Origin: Theocolax elegans
Lineage: Eukaryota; Arthropoda; Insecta; Hymenoptera; Cerocephalidae
Direction of reading: 5' to 3'
Length of the DNA: 64,000 nt
Assembly: GCA_026168455.1 (NCBI GenBank)
Contig: CM047426.1
Span: 51,877,085 to 51,941,084, forward strand
Numbering within the stretch: the first letter of the stretch is position 1; each line of letters opens with the position of its first letter. The position numbers were made by a program, and so were the translations under genes. The notes under the pieces are model-generated. The model worked only from the letters and a program-made list of their open reading frames with translations. It ran no database searches and was not told the DNA's origin. Below, one piece after another: positions 21,197-31,363 of this stretch.

Positions 21197-24100
21197 TAGT
21201 TAGGATTAAGAATACCGATGAAAAATGTTTTCCGCGTGCTCTAGTTGTTGCCTTAGTTCATAGTGAAAAAATCTTGGCCGGTCAAAATATTACACCAGAA
21301 TTAAAATTAAAGTGGGATCAGGTTCGGCAAAGCAATTGTAAGAAACAATTATTATTAGCTGATGAATTGATTCAAAAAGCAGGGGTTCAAATAGTTCAAC
21401 TAGAGGATGTGGGTTAGAAGAAATTCGAAAATTTCAAGAATATTTAAAATCTTTCAATACAGGTATAATGGTATTTGAAAAAAATTATATAGGGATGGGC
21501 GATGAACCATAATTTAATGGGGTTAAACAATTAAAAGATTTAAATATTGAGATAGAAAAAACGTTAAATATTTTATACAGTCCCGAGGAAAAACATTACG
21601 ATGTCATTACTAATTTGACAGGGGCTGCTGCGTGTCATAATTTTTGCGTTTCGTGTAATGTAGGTACAAAACGTATATCGACGCATAAATGTCCAGATAA
21701 ATGTCCTAAATGCAAAACTGTGGGTATTTGTAATAAAAATAATATCTCTTTTACATGTAGCATATGTTTATTAAATTTTTACGGTGAAAATTGTTTTAAA
21801 AATCATTTAAAAGAAAATTCATATAGGAAAAATTTATCAGTATGCGAAGCATTGCGAAAGTGTGTTACATGCGGAAAATTAAAATCTGTGGAATATAAAT
21901 CTCATACTTGTGGCAATTCATTTTGTTCCATTTGTCCTACGATTAGGCCGTACAACCATAAATGTTATATACCAGTTATTAAAAATAAGTATAAAGGTGA
22001 ATGAGAAGAATCAATATTTATTTTTTATGATTTCGAAACGCAACAACAGACACGTTGTAACAATCCAAATAAAATAATTTTATTTCACAAAGTTAATTTA
22101 TGTGTAGCACAAGTTTGTTGCAGTTCTTGTATTGATTCGGAAATGAAAAATATTTGCAAAAATTGTAATTACGGATTGACTTATATATTTAAGAATAATG
22201 TTGTCAAGAATTTTATTGATTTTATTTTAAATATTGAAAAACAACAATTAAATTTTAAACAGATAATATGTATAGCTCACAATAGTAAGGGATTTGATGC
22301 TCAATTTATATTAAAATATTGTGTTGAAAATACAAAAATAACGCCTAATATTATTACAAATGGAACAAATATTATATTAATGAAAATTGGAAACAAAATT
22401 AAATTCATCGATAGTTTAAATTACTTTCATATAGGGTTAAGCAAATTACCGCAAGCATTCGGTTTTTCAGAAAATGTTGTTAAAGGAACATTTCCCCATT
22501 TATTTAATACCGAAGAAAATCGAAACTATGTCGGTAAATTATCTAGAAAAGAGTTTTATTCTCCAGAATCGATGTCGATTGCTAACAAAGCAAAATTTGA
22601 TTCATGGTACAATGATTTAGAAAAAAATAATTACGTATTTAATTTTGAGCAAGAAATTATTAAGTACTGTAAAACTGATGTAGATATTTTAAGGAAGTCG
22701 TGTTCAGAATTTAGATAAATTTTTTAAAAGTTGGAGATACATGTCCATTTGCTGAGGCTACTACTATAGCCAGTGCGTGCTCGCGTATATATAGAAAAAA
22801 ATATTTAAAACCCAACCAAATAGGAGTTATTCCTACAGGTGGTTACCGTAAGAAAAACACGCATTCTCGCGAATCGTTGAAATGGTTAATTTTAATGGAA
22901 AAAGAAACCACGGTAGACGGGTATTACAAAGATACTGATGGTAAACGATATGTATACCAATTCCACGGTTGTTTTTGGCATGGATGTATCGAATGCTACA
23001 AAGATGATTAACGTACCAAAATTTTAGAAAGTTATGGCGATACTTTTGATCAGCGTTATTCGCGTACGATTAATATTTCCAACCGTATCAAATCATTTGG
23101 ATATATACTTGTAGAAATCTGGGGGTGTGTGTTCAAAAAATATAAAACTGAAAATCCTGAATTAGTTCAATTATTATTCAATCATCCGTTATTGTTGAGT
23201 GACTGTTTAAATCCTAGAGATTCGTTTTTCGGGGGACGTACAGAGAATATCGTTTCTCTGGCAGAAACGAAAGAAAACGAAACAATTTCGTATGTGGACA
23301 TTTGCTCATTATATCCTTATATATGTAAAGTAGGGAAATTCCCTGTAGGTCATCCTGATATTTTTGTGGGTGATAAATGCAAAAGTTTAACAGGAAATAA
23401 TTTTAATATTAAAAAAGTTGAAGGATTGATAAAATGTAGAGTTTTACCTCCAAGAGAGTTATTTTTACCCGTACTACCAGTACGGATGCATAACAAATTA
23501 ATGTTTCCATTGTGTCGATCCTGTTGTGAAAATTTGACACAAACCGAATGCACCCACGAAAACATTATGGATAGAGAGTTGACAGGTACTTGGGTCTCTG
23601 AAGAATTAAAAAAAGCTTTGAATGTAGGGTACACTATAACAGCTATATATGAAATATGGCAATATAGTGTAACTCAGTTTAAACGTGATGAGAGCAATGA
23701 TAAAGGTGGACTGTTTGTTGAATACATTAATACATTTTTAAAACTTAAACAACAAGCGTGTGGGTGATTGTACTGATAATGAATCGCGTGAAAAGTATTT
23801 AAAAGAATATGAAACAGAGGAAGGCATACTTTTAGAAAAAGAGAAAATTGAATCTAACCCCGGAATGCGATTTTTAGCTAAACTAGCGTTAAATTCATTT
23901 TGGGGTAAATTTGGTCAGAGGGAAAATATGGGTACTACTGAAGTTATTAGAGACAGAAACAGATTAATTGAAATTCTTGAATGTAATGATAAAGAATTAT
24001 TTAATGTTTTACCGGTTAATCAGGAAGTTTTTTATATAAATTGGAAGTATAAAGATAACGTTTACAGTCCATCTTCTATTACAAATGTTGTTATTGCAGC

Positions 24101-24746
24101 ATGTACAACAGCTCAAGCACGTTTAAAATTGTATTCTTACTTAGAAAAATTACATGATAGAATATTATATTACGATACAGACTCGTGTATCTATATAAAT
24201 AAAAACACTCCAAATGAATACAAGATACCTACAGGGAGATTATTGGGCGATATGACGGATGAATTAGAATGCTACGGAAAAAACAGTTATATTTGTAAAT
24301 TTGTCTCAGCCGGTCCAAAATTTTATTCCTACATTGTAAATACCCCTAACGGAACTACTCATGAGGTTTGTAAAATTAAGGGTATCACGTTAAATTCATC
24401 GACTGTGAATACTGTAAATTATGATAAGATTAAAGCTCTCGTATTAAATACAGATAATGTAATTGAATGTAAATATAATTCTATACGTTGTACTGCTTTT
24501 CATGACGTTGTAACAAAGAAAGAAACCAAGAAAAATAAAGCCAATAACCTTAAAAGAAGGCATGAAAATGAACATATATCATATCCTTATGGTTATAAGA
24601 AAATGCATGTATAATAATAATAATAGAAAATATGTATAGTTAGTTTTAAATATAAGAATGGTGTGTTATGTAAATATATATATAATAATAACGATGTATA
24701 AACAAAAATATTATTTTTTATGTTCCAGATAATAATGCTTAGCTTA

Positions 24747-25277
24747 ATTTAACTAATACATATTGTAAAAATTGTAACGTACCTAAATGCAAATATTTTC
24801 CAGAATACAAAAATACATTAGAAGGATTAGCATGGCACAAGGCTTTGCACATATTAATAATTTTAAAGGAAAATAGTTATAAGAGCGAAGAATGTAATAT
24901 AAAATATAACGAAATGTTAAAAATGTTAAAAAAAATTGTCAAAACATTGTAATGTACATATATCCTATCAAATGAATTTTGACTGTGTATGGGAAGTTTG
25001 TGGTATATGTAATATGTTAGTGTGCGAGGCTGATGATTGCGAACGCGTGAAAAAAAATATTGTACTCAATGATCTTGTAACTCACGAGAACGTACACGTA
25101 ACAAAAATTTTGCAAACAATAGAAGTGAGAAAAATTAATTCTTTGCATTTAATAATAGATAATATCAAGTCTCAAAATATGTTGAATGATAATCCTCATT
25201 GTCCGATTCATGTGGACAGTACGCGATATTTTTATTCGTATAATAATGATAATAGTTTAAAAAGAATTGTATATTAA
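24747..25277 (+). pseudogene. Polinton Cys/His-rich protein, frameshifted
   Basis: Two overlapping frames carry Cys/His-rich peptides. The first (24747-24952) reads YCKNCNVPKCKYFPEY then GLAWHKALH and a helical Lys-rich tail. The second (24936-25277) reads KHCNVHISYQMNFDCVWEV, CGICNMLVCEADDC and later HCPIHVDSTRYF. They look like one zinc-binding protein split by a frameshift near 24940. It lies between PolB and the ATPase, on the same strand. I cannot name the family. Confidence 0.5.
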
Positions 25278-25708
25278 TGTATTGTAGTAAATCTTTATAA
25301 ATGATATTGTGAATAATAATAAATAAATATATATATATATATATATATAAAACTGTAAATTGTGATACTATGTATTATTTAAATATTTTTACTCCCTCTA
25401 TCCTTTCTATCCACATTATTATTAAAAATTTATTTAATAAATTCAATATTTTAATGTCTAAATTACATTCCAATTATTTTTAAAATTGTATTATAATTTC
25501 ATATTTTTATTTCAAACTAGCTTATTCTTGTTTGTTTATTAAATATTAGCTTATAAATATATCTAAGCTAATACCCGCGGTTCAGTACGCTAGATTCTTT
25601 CGCTGCGTACGTACGATTATTAGCTGAATTCTCGTACGTATCCGCCCGTGTGGCCCTCCGCGGTTAGAAACAAGCTTGACTTTAGATTTTTTTATTGTTA
25701 TTTTTAAA
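25278..25708. other. Non-coding gap inside the Polinton
   Basis: AT-rich, with an (AT)n run at about 25327-25350, and a short GC-richer block at 25570-25670 just before the ATPase start. That block may hold the promoter of the structural gene cluster (inference). Confidence 0.4.
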
Positions 25709-26380
25709 ATGATATCGTGGAAACACCCATGGACATCAATGATCTGTGGACCCACAGGATGTGGTAAAACGTACTTTGTTAAACGGTTTTTCCGCCAAAT
25801 TGACAAAATGTCCGATACCGTTTTTGCCCGTAAACTATTGTATTACTCAGAGTGGCAAGACGGATATTTAGAATACGGTAACGATGTAGAGTTTCATGAA
25901 GGGTTACCTCAAAACGAGGATTTTGCGTCGGATTCTCGTCCAAAGTTGGTAGTGATCGATGATTTAATGCGCGAGTCATCAAATAATACTGTTGCCGATT
26001 TATTTACAAAAGGAAGTCATCATAAAAATATCAGTGTAATTTTTATAACGCAAAATTTATTTCATCAAGGTCCAAAACAGAGAGACATTTCACTCAATTC
26101 AAATTATATTGTAATTTTTAAAAATCCAAGGGATCGTGCTCAAATACAACATATGGCTCGCCAAGTATACCCTGAAAATCCAAAATTTTTACAAGAATCT
26201 TATATGGATGCTACGTCTGTACCTCATGGCTATTTATTACTTGACTTAAAACAAAATACTCCAGAAATATGTAGTGTGCGCACTAATATTTTTCCCGACG
26301 CTCCTTTTCAATATGTTTATACACCGAAAAATATAAAGAGAGGTGTTTCTTCTCGTGACCTATCAGTATTGCATATATAA
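25709..26380 (+). CDS. Polinton FtsK/HerA-type genome-packaging ATPase
   Basis: 223 residues from ATG 25709 (MISWKHPWTSMICGPTGCGK). Walker A is GPTGCGKT at about residue 14, Walker B is KLVVIDDLM at about 85, and IFITQNLFHQG is the conserved sensor segment of A32-like packaging ATPases. No disruption. The predicted role is ATP-driven DNA translocation into capsids. The TAA stop overlaps the next start by one base (TAATG), so the two genes are tightly coupled. Confidence 0.9.
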   Translation: MISWKHPWTSMICGPTGCGKTYFVKRFFRQIDKMSDTVFARKLLYYSEWQDGYLEYGNDVEFHEGLPQNEDFASDSRPKLVVIDDLMRESSNNTVADLFTKGSHHKNISVIFITQNLFHQGPKQRDISLNSNYIVIFKNPRDRAQIQHMARQVYPENPKFLQESYMDATSVPHGYLLLDLKQNTPEICSVRTNIFPDAPFQYVYTPKNIKRGVSSRDLSVLHI

Positions 26381-26745
26381 TGGCTCCGACAAGGTCGAAA
26401 AAGTCACTTGATCCCAAAACAGCAAACGTACTGCATGCTCTATATCATTTAAACAATTGTCAAAGGAATGCTGTATTAAAATTAGCTGATCGTAGAATAA
26501 TCAAAGGTATATGCGAATGTGCATTAAATACTTTAAAAGGCAACGTCTCACTCACTAATGCACAGAAAGCTAAACTATCTAAACATAAACACGTATTACG
26601 TAAATTGTCAAATAGAAATTCTACGTCGTGGAAAAGTAAGAAACGTTTGATTGTACAAAAAGGGCACGGTTTCTAAACATCACTACTTGCACCTGCACTA
26701 GGTACAGTTTTGTCAGCTCTTATTCCTTCCCGTTCATAAATATCA
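26380..26745 (+). pseudogene. Conserved small basic Polinton protein with premature stop
   Basis: 98 residues from ATG 26380: a helical first half (NVLHALYHLNNCQRNAVLKL), a basic middle (KAKLSKHKHVLRKLSNR) and KKRLIVQKGHGF. An in-frame TAA at 26674 ends it. The same frame continues without interruption as TSLLAPALGTVLSALIPSRS to a second stop at 26743. That hydrophobic tail is what related Polinton proteins end with after a Gly-rich turn, so the first stop looks premature and would remove a membrane-type tail. Function unknown; probably virion-related. Confidence 0.6.
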
Positions 26746-26748
26746 AGA

Positions 26749-27630
26749 ATGCAGAATGCACGCAAATTAGTTCTTATACCTCAAGATAGTTTGGACAAGC
26801 TTAACAGAGTAAACGATTTTCAAAATGTACATAATGAGAATTATTTAAAACCTACTACCGTACAAACTCCTGGTAATCATTTGTCACGATTAGATACTCA
26901 AATGAATGAAATATTAAACTCAAATGAACTAGATGAACGCACTAAATGGTCAAAATATCAGCAAGTTTTACAACGTTACTTGTCATATTTAGAAAACATA
27001 AAGAAAAGTATTAATCAACATGATTTAGCAAACGAAAATGAATTAAAAAATGGTATTGATATTGACACAATAACATTATCAGTTCCTCCAACTTATAGAC
27101 GTAAAGCCGTATTATTAATGCATTTCTTGCAAAACCCTAGCATAAGATCTAGGATATCTTGGAATAATAAAGGTACACTCACTATAGACGGTACGGTTCT
27201 TGAAGAATCAAATATTGTAGATCTTGTAAATGATGTTGTAAGAAAAAGAAAAAATGTAAAAGCGATTGGTCGTGAACAGTTTGAATGGTTTCTACGAGAT
27301 ATTGGAATACCATTGGAATATGTAGGAAATGATTCATTTTACCAACAAGGACAGTTATCTATTTCAAATAAATCGTCCTTTTCATCACCCCAACCGAGTT
27401 TCACAAATTCCAAAATACACGCGTCAACACCGATGCCTACGACACATAGAAATAGCTCTACTCTGACTAATAGTTTTGATAACAGTGAAAATACTGTAAT
27501 AAGTAGACAGCTAAATTTGAGTAATGATAATGATTCATTTTCGGTAAACACTCTTCGTACGAGGTCAAAATACAACAAAAATTCTGCTAAAAATCTTCAA
27601 AAAGGAAACGGTGGTTGGTTAAGTTTTTAA
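26749..27630 (+). CDS. Conserved Polinton protein, coiled-coil type, unknown function
   Basis: 293 residues, intact. The N-terminus NARKLVLIPQDSLDKLN and the helical region with YQQVLQRYLSYLENIKKSI match the pattern of a Polinton gene usually between the ATPase and integrase. A middle part (TLSVPPTYRRKAVLLMHFL, then GREQFEWFLRDIGIP) looks folded. The C-terminal 90 residues are Ser/Asn-rich and probably disordered. No catalytic motif seen. Probably a structural or scaffolding protein. Confidence 0.65.
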   Translation: MQNARKLVLIPQDSLDKLNRVNDFQNVHNENYLKPTTVQTPGNHLSRLDTQMNEILNSNELDERTKWSKYQQVLQRYLSYLENIKKSINQHDLANENELKNGIDIDTITLSVPPTYRRKAVLLMHFLQNPSIRSRISWNNKGTLTIDGTVLEESNIVDLVNDVVRKRKNVKAIGREQFEWFLRDIGIPLEYVGNDSFYQQGQLSISNKSSFSSPQPSFTNSKIHASTPMPTTHRNSSTLTNSFDNSENTVISRQLNLSNDNDSFSVNTLRTRSKYNKNSAKNLQKGNGGWLSF

Positions 27631-27642
27631 CTATAATAGGTA

Positions 27643-28743
27643 ATGTTTGAAAAGATGCTAAAAACAAAATTAAATTTATTACACAATGTATATTACGATC
27701 CTAGTAATAATGCTGGATATGCAGGAGCTTACAGAGTAGTTGATAAACTGAAAAATAAAATTGACAAAAAGAAAATTTATAAATGGTTACAAACTCAAGA
27801 TGCCTATACTCTTCATAAACCTATACGTAAAAAATTTCCACGTCTTCATTATAATGTAGAAGAAATCGATTCTGTATGAGAGTGCGATTTGATTGAGCTT
27901 ACATCTTTAAAAACTTATAACGATGGATTTGCATATTTATTAGTAGTGATTGATGTATTGAGTAAATATGTTTGGGTTGAACCATTGAAAAATAAAACGT
28001 GTTTTACAGTTACACAAGCATTTCAGGATATTCTTTCGCGAAGTAACAATAGATTACCAAGAATTTTACAATCCGACAGGGGATGTGAATTTTTAGGTTC
28101 AGCTATGCAGAAATTGTTAAAATCATTTAACATAAAACACAGAGTAGCCCGAAATCCTGATGTTAAAGCAGCTATCGTTGAAAGATTTAATCGAACTCTA
28201 AAACAGAAAAAGTGCCGTTACTTTACACATCAAAATACAAAAAGATATATCGATGTCTTACCTGACCTTGTAAAAGGATATAATGATTCTCGTCATTCTA
28301 CTATAAAGATGGCGCCTGCAATTGTAACAATATATAATGCACACATTGCAAAGAAAAATATGGATTCACGATACGAAATAAATGAGAAAAAACCTAAATA
28401 TGCCGTAGGAGATCTTGTACGTATCAGTCGAACTAAAGGCACCTTCGAGAAAGGATATGTGGCTAATTGGTCTGAAGAGATTTTTAAAATTATTAGAGTC
28501 TTAAAACATAGAAAACCACCTGTATACGAAATAGAAGACTTGAATGGTGAAATCATAGACGGTATATTTTACGAAGAAGAACTCTCAGTTATACGTAAAG
28601 ATTTGCAGACAAGTATATACAAAATTGATAAAATATTAAAAACAATTGGTTCTGGTAAACGAAAAAAGTACTTTGTCAGTTGGGTAGGATATCCTAGTAA
28701 ATTCAACTCTTGGGTACTAGCATCAGAAATTAAAAATATTTGA
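27643..28743 (+). pseudogene. int: Polinton retroviral-type integrase with chromodomain, one in-frame stop
   Basis: The N-terminal segment (78 residues) ends at TGA 27877. The same frame resumes at once with ECDLIELTSL, holding the first catalytic Asp. The second Asp is in LQSDRGCEF and the Glu in AAIVERFNRT, which is the complete DDE set. A basic/SH3-like region (KYAVGDLVRISRTKG) and a C-terminal chromodomain (KKYFVSWVGYPSKFNSW) follow. Function: insertion of element DNA with a 6-bp staggered cut, matching the GTGAAA duplication. The TGA is the only lesion visible. Confidence 0.88.
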
Positions 28744-28744
28744 A

Positions 28745-29563
28745 ATGAAAAACCAATTTTATATGATACTACCAAGTAATAGCAGTATGCATATTTTTCC
28801 TGACAATACAACATCGTGTTACACCACAAAATTACCTCAAGAAATAAACTTGCGAGGATCGTGGGAAGTCGGTTTAGCAGAAATTCATTTTCCCCGTTCA
28901 TTCTTGCATTTACGGGAAGACGAAAGAGAGATAACGTCAATATCCATTTTATCACCAGTATATAGAGATGCCTTTAAAGCTGACATAGTTGACATAGAAA
29001 ATAGATCTGTACTTATACCTTATGGTATATATCCAAATATTACAGAGTTTTTAGAAAGGTTAAATCGAGCATTAATAAATACTCATATTAGGTTTAATCT
29101 TTCCTCTGAACATAACAATACTTTTGTATATGCCGAGAGGGTGTGTAACCCTGATACATGTAACCATGATCATTCTCTAAAAATGAGTCGAAGCGTTTTA
29201 AATATTCTTGGTTTTGCTGATGTTAAAGAATATTTAAAAGTAAACTACAATCCATCTTATGCATCGCGTCCGGCAAATGTCTTAAACGCCTTACCACAAC
29301 ATTTATACATTTATTCGGATATTACAGAACCCTGTATTGTAGGTGATGCTCAAACATCTTTGGTACGTGTTGTACCAGTAAATTATAAAGACTACGTATT
29401 TGCATCAAATCAATATCAAATTTTTGCACCTATAAATTACATACCTCTTGTTAGAAACTGTTTCCGAACAGTTACGATTGATATAAGAGATCATCTTGGT
29501 CGTGTAATACCATTCGAGTGTGGAACGTCAACCGTGACACTTCATTTTCGTCAAGTTGAATAA
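28745..29563 (+). CDS. Polinton minor capsid (penton-like) protein
   Basis: 272 residues, intact, starting one base after the integrase stop codon. The N-terminal YMILPSNSSMHIFPDNTTSC and LPQEINLRGSWEVGLAEIHF are the hallmark of the single jelly-roll minor capsid protein of Polintons. The C-terminus is beta-rich (FRTVTIDIRDHLGRVIPF). It would form the five-fold vertices of the virion together with the major capsid protein. Confidence 0.82.
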   Translation: MKNQFYMILPSNSSMHIFPDNTTSCYTTKLPQEINLRGSWEVGLAEIHFPRSFLHLREDEREITSISILSPVYRDAFKADIVDIENRSVLIPYGIYPNITEFLERLNRALINTHIRFNLSSEHNNTFVYAERVCNPDTCNHDHSLKMSRSVLNILGFADVKEYLKVNYNPSYASRPANVLNALPQHLYIYSDITEPCIVGDAQTSLVRVVPVNYKDYVFASNQYQIFAPINYIPLVRNCFRTVTIDIRDHLGRVIPFECGTSTVTLHFRQVE

Positions 29564-29575
29564 TAATATAACAAA

Positions 29576-29875
29576 ATGACTCACTACATTGACTATTATG
29601 AGAATCAGGTCGGGAATGGCGGTATTGAGCATGTTTATATTGGATCACCTTATCAGAAAGGCCATGGAGGTATTGGCCAATTTCTTAAAGGTATTTTTCA
29701 TAAGGTTTTACCATTCATAAAGCGTGGTGCTCGTGCAGTCGGTAAAGAAGCTTTAAAAGCTAGTATAAATGTTTTGGACGATGTAAGCAGCAATAACGTA
29801 TCATTTAAAGAGTCATTACGTAATCGAGCTCGTGAATCTGGCAATAATTTAAAGAGGAAAGCTGAAGAAAAATAG
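29576..29875 (+). CDS. Gly-rich, amphipathic pVI/pX-like Polinton protein
   Basis: 99 residues. GSPYQKGHGGIGQFLKGIF, then VLPFIKRGARAVGKEALKAS: a Gly-rich turn and amphipathic helix followed by a basic helix, as in the adenovirus pVI/pX-like proteins described in Polintons and adintoviruses. The expected role is virion maturation and membrane disruption or DNA condensation. Intact; 12 bp after the minor capsid gene. Confidence 0.7.
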   Translation: MTHYIDYYENQVGNGGIEHVYIGSPYQKGHGGIGQFLKGIFHKVLPFIKRGARAVGKEALKASINVLDDVSSNNVSFKESLRNRARESGNNLKRKAEEK

Positions 29876-29883
29876 ATAGTCTT

Positions 29884-30075
29884 ATGGAAGGATCTGGTTA
29901 TAAAAGAAGTAAAAGTGGGAGACAAACTCAGTCAAGAGGTCGGCGTCATGTGATACACGTCTCTACTCGTGAATTAAAAAGAAGTTCCAAACGTTCAGTT
30001 AAAAAAAAGAAGAAGCAGAAACAAATTAAAAATAGTAAAAAACGCCCAGTATACGACATATTCGGACCTGCGTAA
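29884..30075 (+). CDS. Small very basic Polinton protein
   Basis: 63 residues, about 40 percent Lys/Arg, including KKKKKQKQIKNSKKRPVYDI and a C-terminal DIFGPA. It sits between the pVI-like and capsid genes, 8 bp after the former and 2 bp before the latter. Probably a DNA-binding core protein or a scaffold; this is inference from composition and location. Confidence 0.6.
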   Translation: MEGSGYKRSKSGRQTQSRGRRHVIHVSTRELKRSSKRSVKKKKKQKQIKNSKKRPVYDIFGPA

Positions 30076-30077
30076 AC

Positions 30078-30653
30078 ATGGCTTTTTTACATACTCACTC
30101 GTGTGAATGTGCAAAATCTGAGTTAGACTTATTTACACTACCACCTACTCAAACCTCTATCGAATCTACTCAATGGATTGAATATAAACCAGTAACTACC
30201 ATCTCCGAGGATTCGTATTTAGAATTTCTTATTCCAGGAAATTCCGATGATTACATCGATTTGGCTCACACCATGATCAATCTCAATATCCGTCTTGAAA
30301 ATAAACATGGTTTAATAGTCGAGGATGCATTGGTAGCACCCGTAAACAATTTTTTACATAGTTTGTTTAATCAAGTAGATGTATTTTTTAATCAAAAACC
30401 TGTGTCACCACCGAATAATGCCTACGCTTATCGTGCTTACATAGAATCATTGTTGAATTATTCGGAGGATGCTAAGAAATCTCATTTAACAACTTCCTTA
30501 TGGTTTGACGATACGCCAGGTCAGATGAATGCTGTTTTGAAAAAAACCGATAATAAAGTAACGTCAACTAATGAAGGATGTGATTCGATTGTGGCTCAAA
30601 GAAAATTAATTTCGACGATTCACCTGTACGCTCGAATAACTTTAAAAAATTAA
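30078..30653 (+). pseudogene. Polinton major capsid protein, C-terminal deletion
   Basis: 191 residues matching the first half of the double jelly-roll capsid protein: ISEDSYLEFLIPGNSDDYID, PVNNFLHSLFNQVDVFFNQK and PPNNAYAYRAYIESLLNY. These align closely with the capsid gene at 62813-64000. The match ends around NEGCDSI..RK; the rest, at least 270 residues in the second copy, is absent, and unrelated sequence leads directly into the protease. The deletion removes the second jelly roll, so no functional capsid could form. Confidence 0.88.
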
Positions 30654-30914
30654 ATAAGAAATCTATTCGCACAAGACCACCAACTCCAGGACCATTAGAC
30701 AATCCACTTTACGACTCCATAGATGAGGCAGGATACTTCACAGCTGAAAATAGAGACGATCTATCCACCACGGCCATATACGCTACACCGGTACATAATA
30801 AATACTCTACAAATAAAGGGTGCTCTTCTATCATTAAGAATACCATCACAGGGTGTATTTCCTGCGGATCAGATCCCGAGGGTATTGACGAGACCGACGG
30901 GTTGCGTGATTAAC
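30585..30914 (+). CDS. Orphan out-of-frame peptide between capsid and protease
   Basis: In a frame different from both neighbours, an open stretch reads KKSIRTRPPTPGPLDNPLYD, then SIDEAGYFTAENRDD and TTAIYATP, ending inside the protease gene. The Pro-rich and Tyr-rich sequence looks like a real protein C-terminus (for example a cytoplasmic tail with an NPLY motif) rather than random frame. It probably is the 3' end of a gene, lost by the same deletion that cut the capsid gene. Family unknown. Confidence 0.4.
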
Positions 30915-31346
30915 ACCGATATACATACACAACCTGGTTCACACTGGGTAGCCATTTACATTGACCGTCGAGGACAAGGAATCTTCTTTGACAGTTATGG
31001 TTTTCCTCCAACCGTTTCTCATCACGTCAAAAGTTTACAAAGAAACACCGTTTCTTACAAGTGGAATACACAACAGTTGCAGAGTTTAAATTCTAAAATG
31101 TGTGGACAGTATTGTTTAATGTTTTTAGACTATATGAATCGTGGTTACTCCTTAGACAAATTTTATAATTTATTTACTTCAAATTATTTAAGAAACGATC
31201 AAATTGTCAAACGCTTCTACAAGCGTATTCGTGGTATTTCGTATAGAAATAAGCATAAAAATAAGTTTAATTTTCACGTAGGTAATGGTCATAAACATTC
31301 AAAATTATGTATTCAAACTTGTAAACCCAAAATATGTTATTCTTAA
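30795..31346 (+). CDS. Polinton adenain-like cysteine protease
   Basis: The core begins around 30795 (IINTLQIKGALLSLR, where homologues have Met-Asn-Thr; the open frame extends back to ATG 30723). Conserved blocks: GVFPADQIPRVLTRPTG, GSHWVAIYID with the catalytic His, FFDSYG, and MCGQYCLMFLDYMNRGYS with the catalytic Cys. The tail is basic. Related to the adenovirus maturation protease, which cleaves capsid precursors. No stop in the core. An ATG at the expected start seems replaced by ATA, so initiation is uncertain. It ends just before the right inverted repeat. Confidence 0.85.
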   Translation: MINTLQIKGALLSLRIPSQGVFPADQIPRVLTRPTGCVINTDIHTQPGSHWVAIYIDRRGQGIFFDSYGFPPTVSHHVKSLQRNTVSYKWNTQQLQSLNSKMCGQYCLMFLDYMNRGYSLDKFYNLFTSNYLRNDQIVKRFYKRIRGISYRNKHKNKFNFHVGNGHKHSKLCIQTCKPKICYS

Positions 31347-31363
31347 AATTTCTCAATACACAT

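Larger units (their letters stand above)
12114..24614 (+). pseudogene. polB: Polinton protein-primed DNA polymerase B (interrupted and decayed)
   Basis: Family B polymerase that replicates the element by protein priming. Order along the gene: acceptor TTTTCAG at 12113, an acidic run (EEEEEEE) near 12180, the N-terminal region to 12678, the Gypsy insertion, a continuation from 21201, and a Cys-rich zinc-like region (21640-21990). Then Exo I YDFET (about 22027), Exo II AHNSKGFDAQF (about 22276), Exo III YCKTDVD (about 22664), motif A DICSLYP (about 23300), motif B KLALNSFWGKFGQR (about 23878) and motif C YYDTDS (about 24170). Lesions: the LTR insertion after 12678, a frameshift near 21412, TAA at 21510, TGA at 22002, a frameshift near 22712, TAA at 23009 and a frameshift near 23765. 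All catalytic motifs survive, but the gene cannot be read through, so it is a pseudogene. Confidence 0.9.

Noticed and set aside
22002..27879. Recoding of TGA in Polinton genes (TGA at 22002 and 27877)
   Set aside because: Other stops (TAA at 21510, 23009 and 26674) and frameshifts occur in the same element, so ordinary decay explains them.
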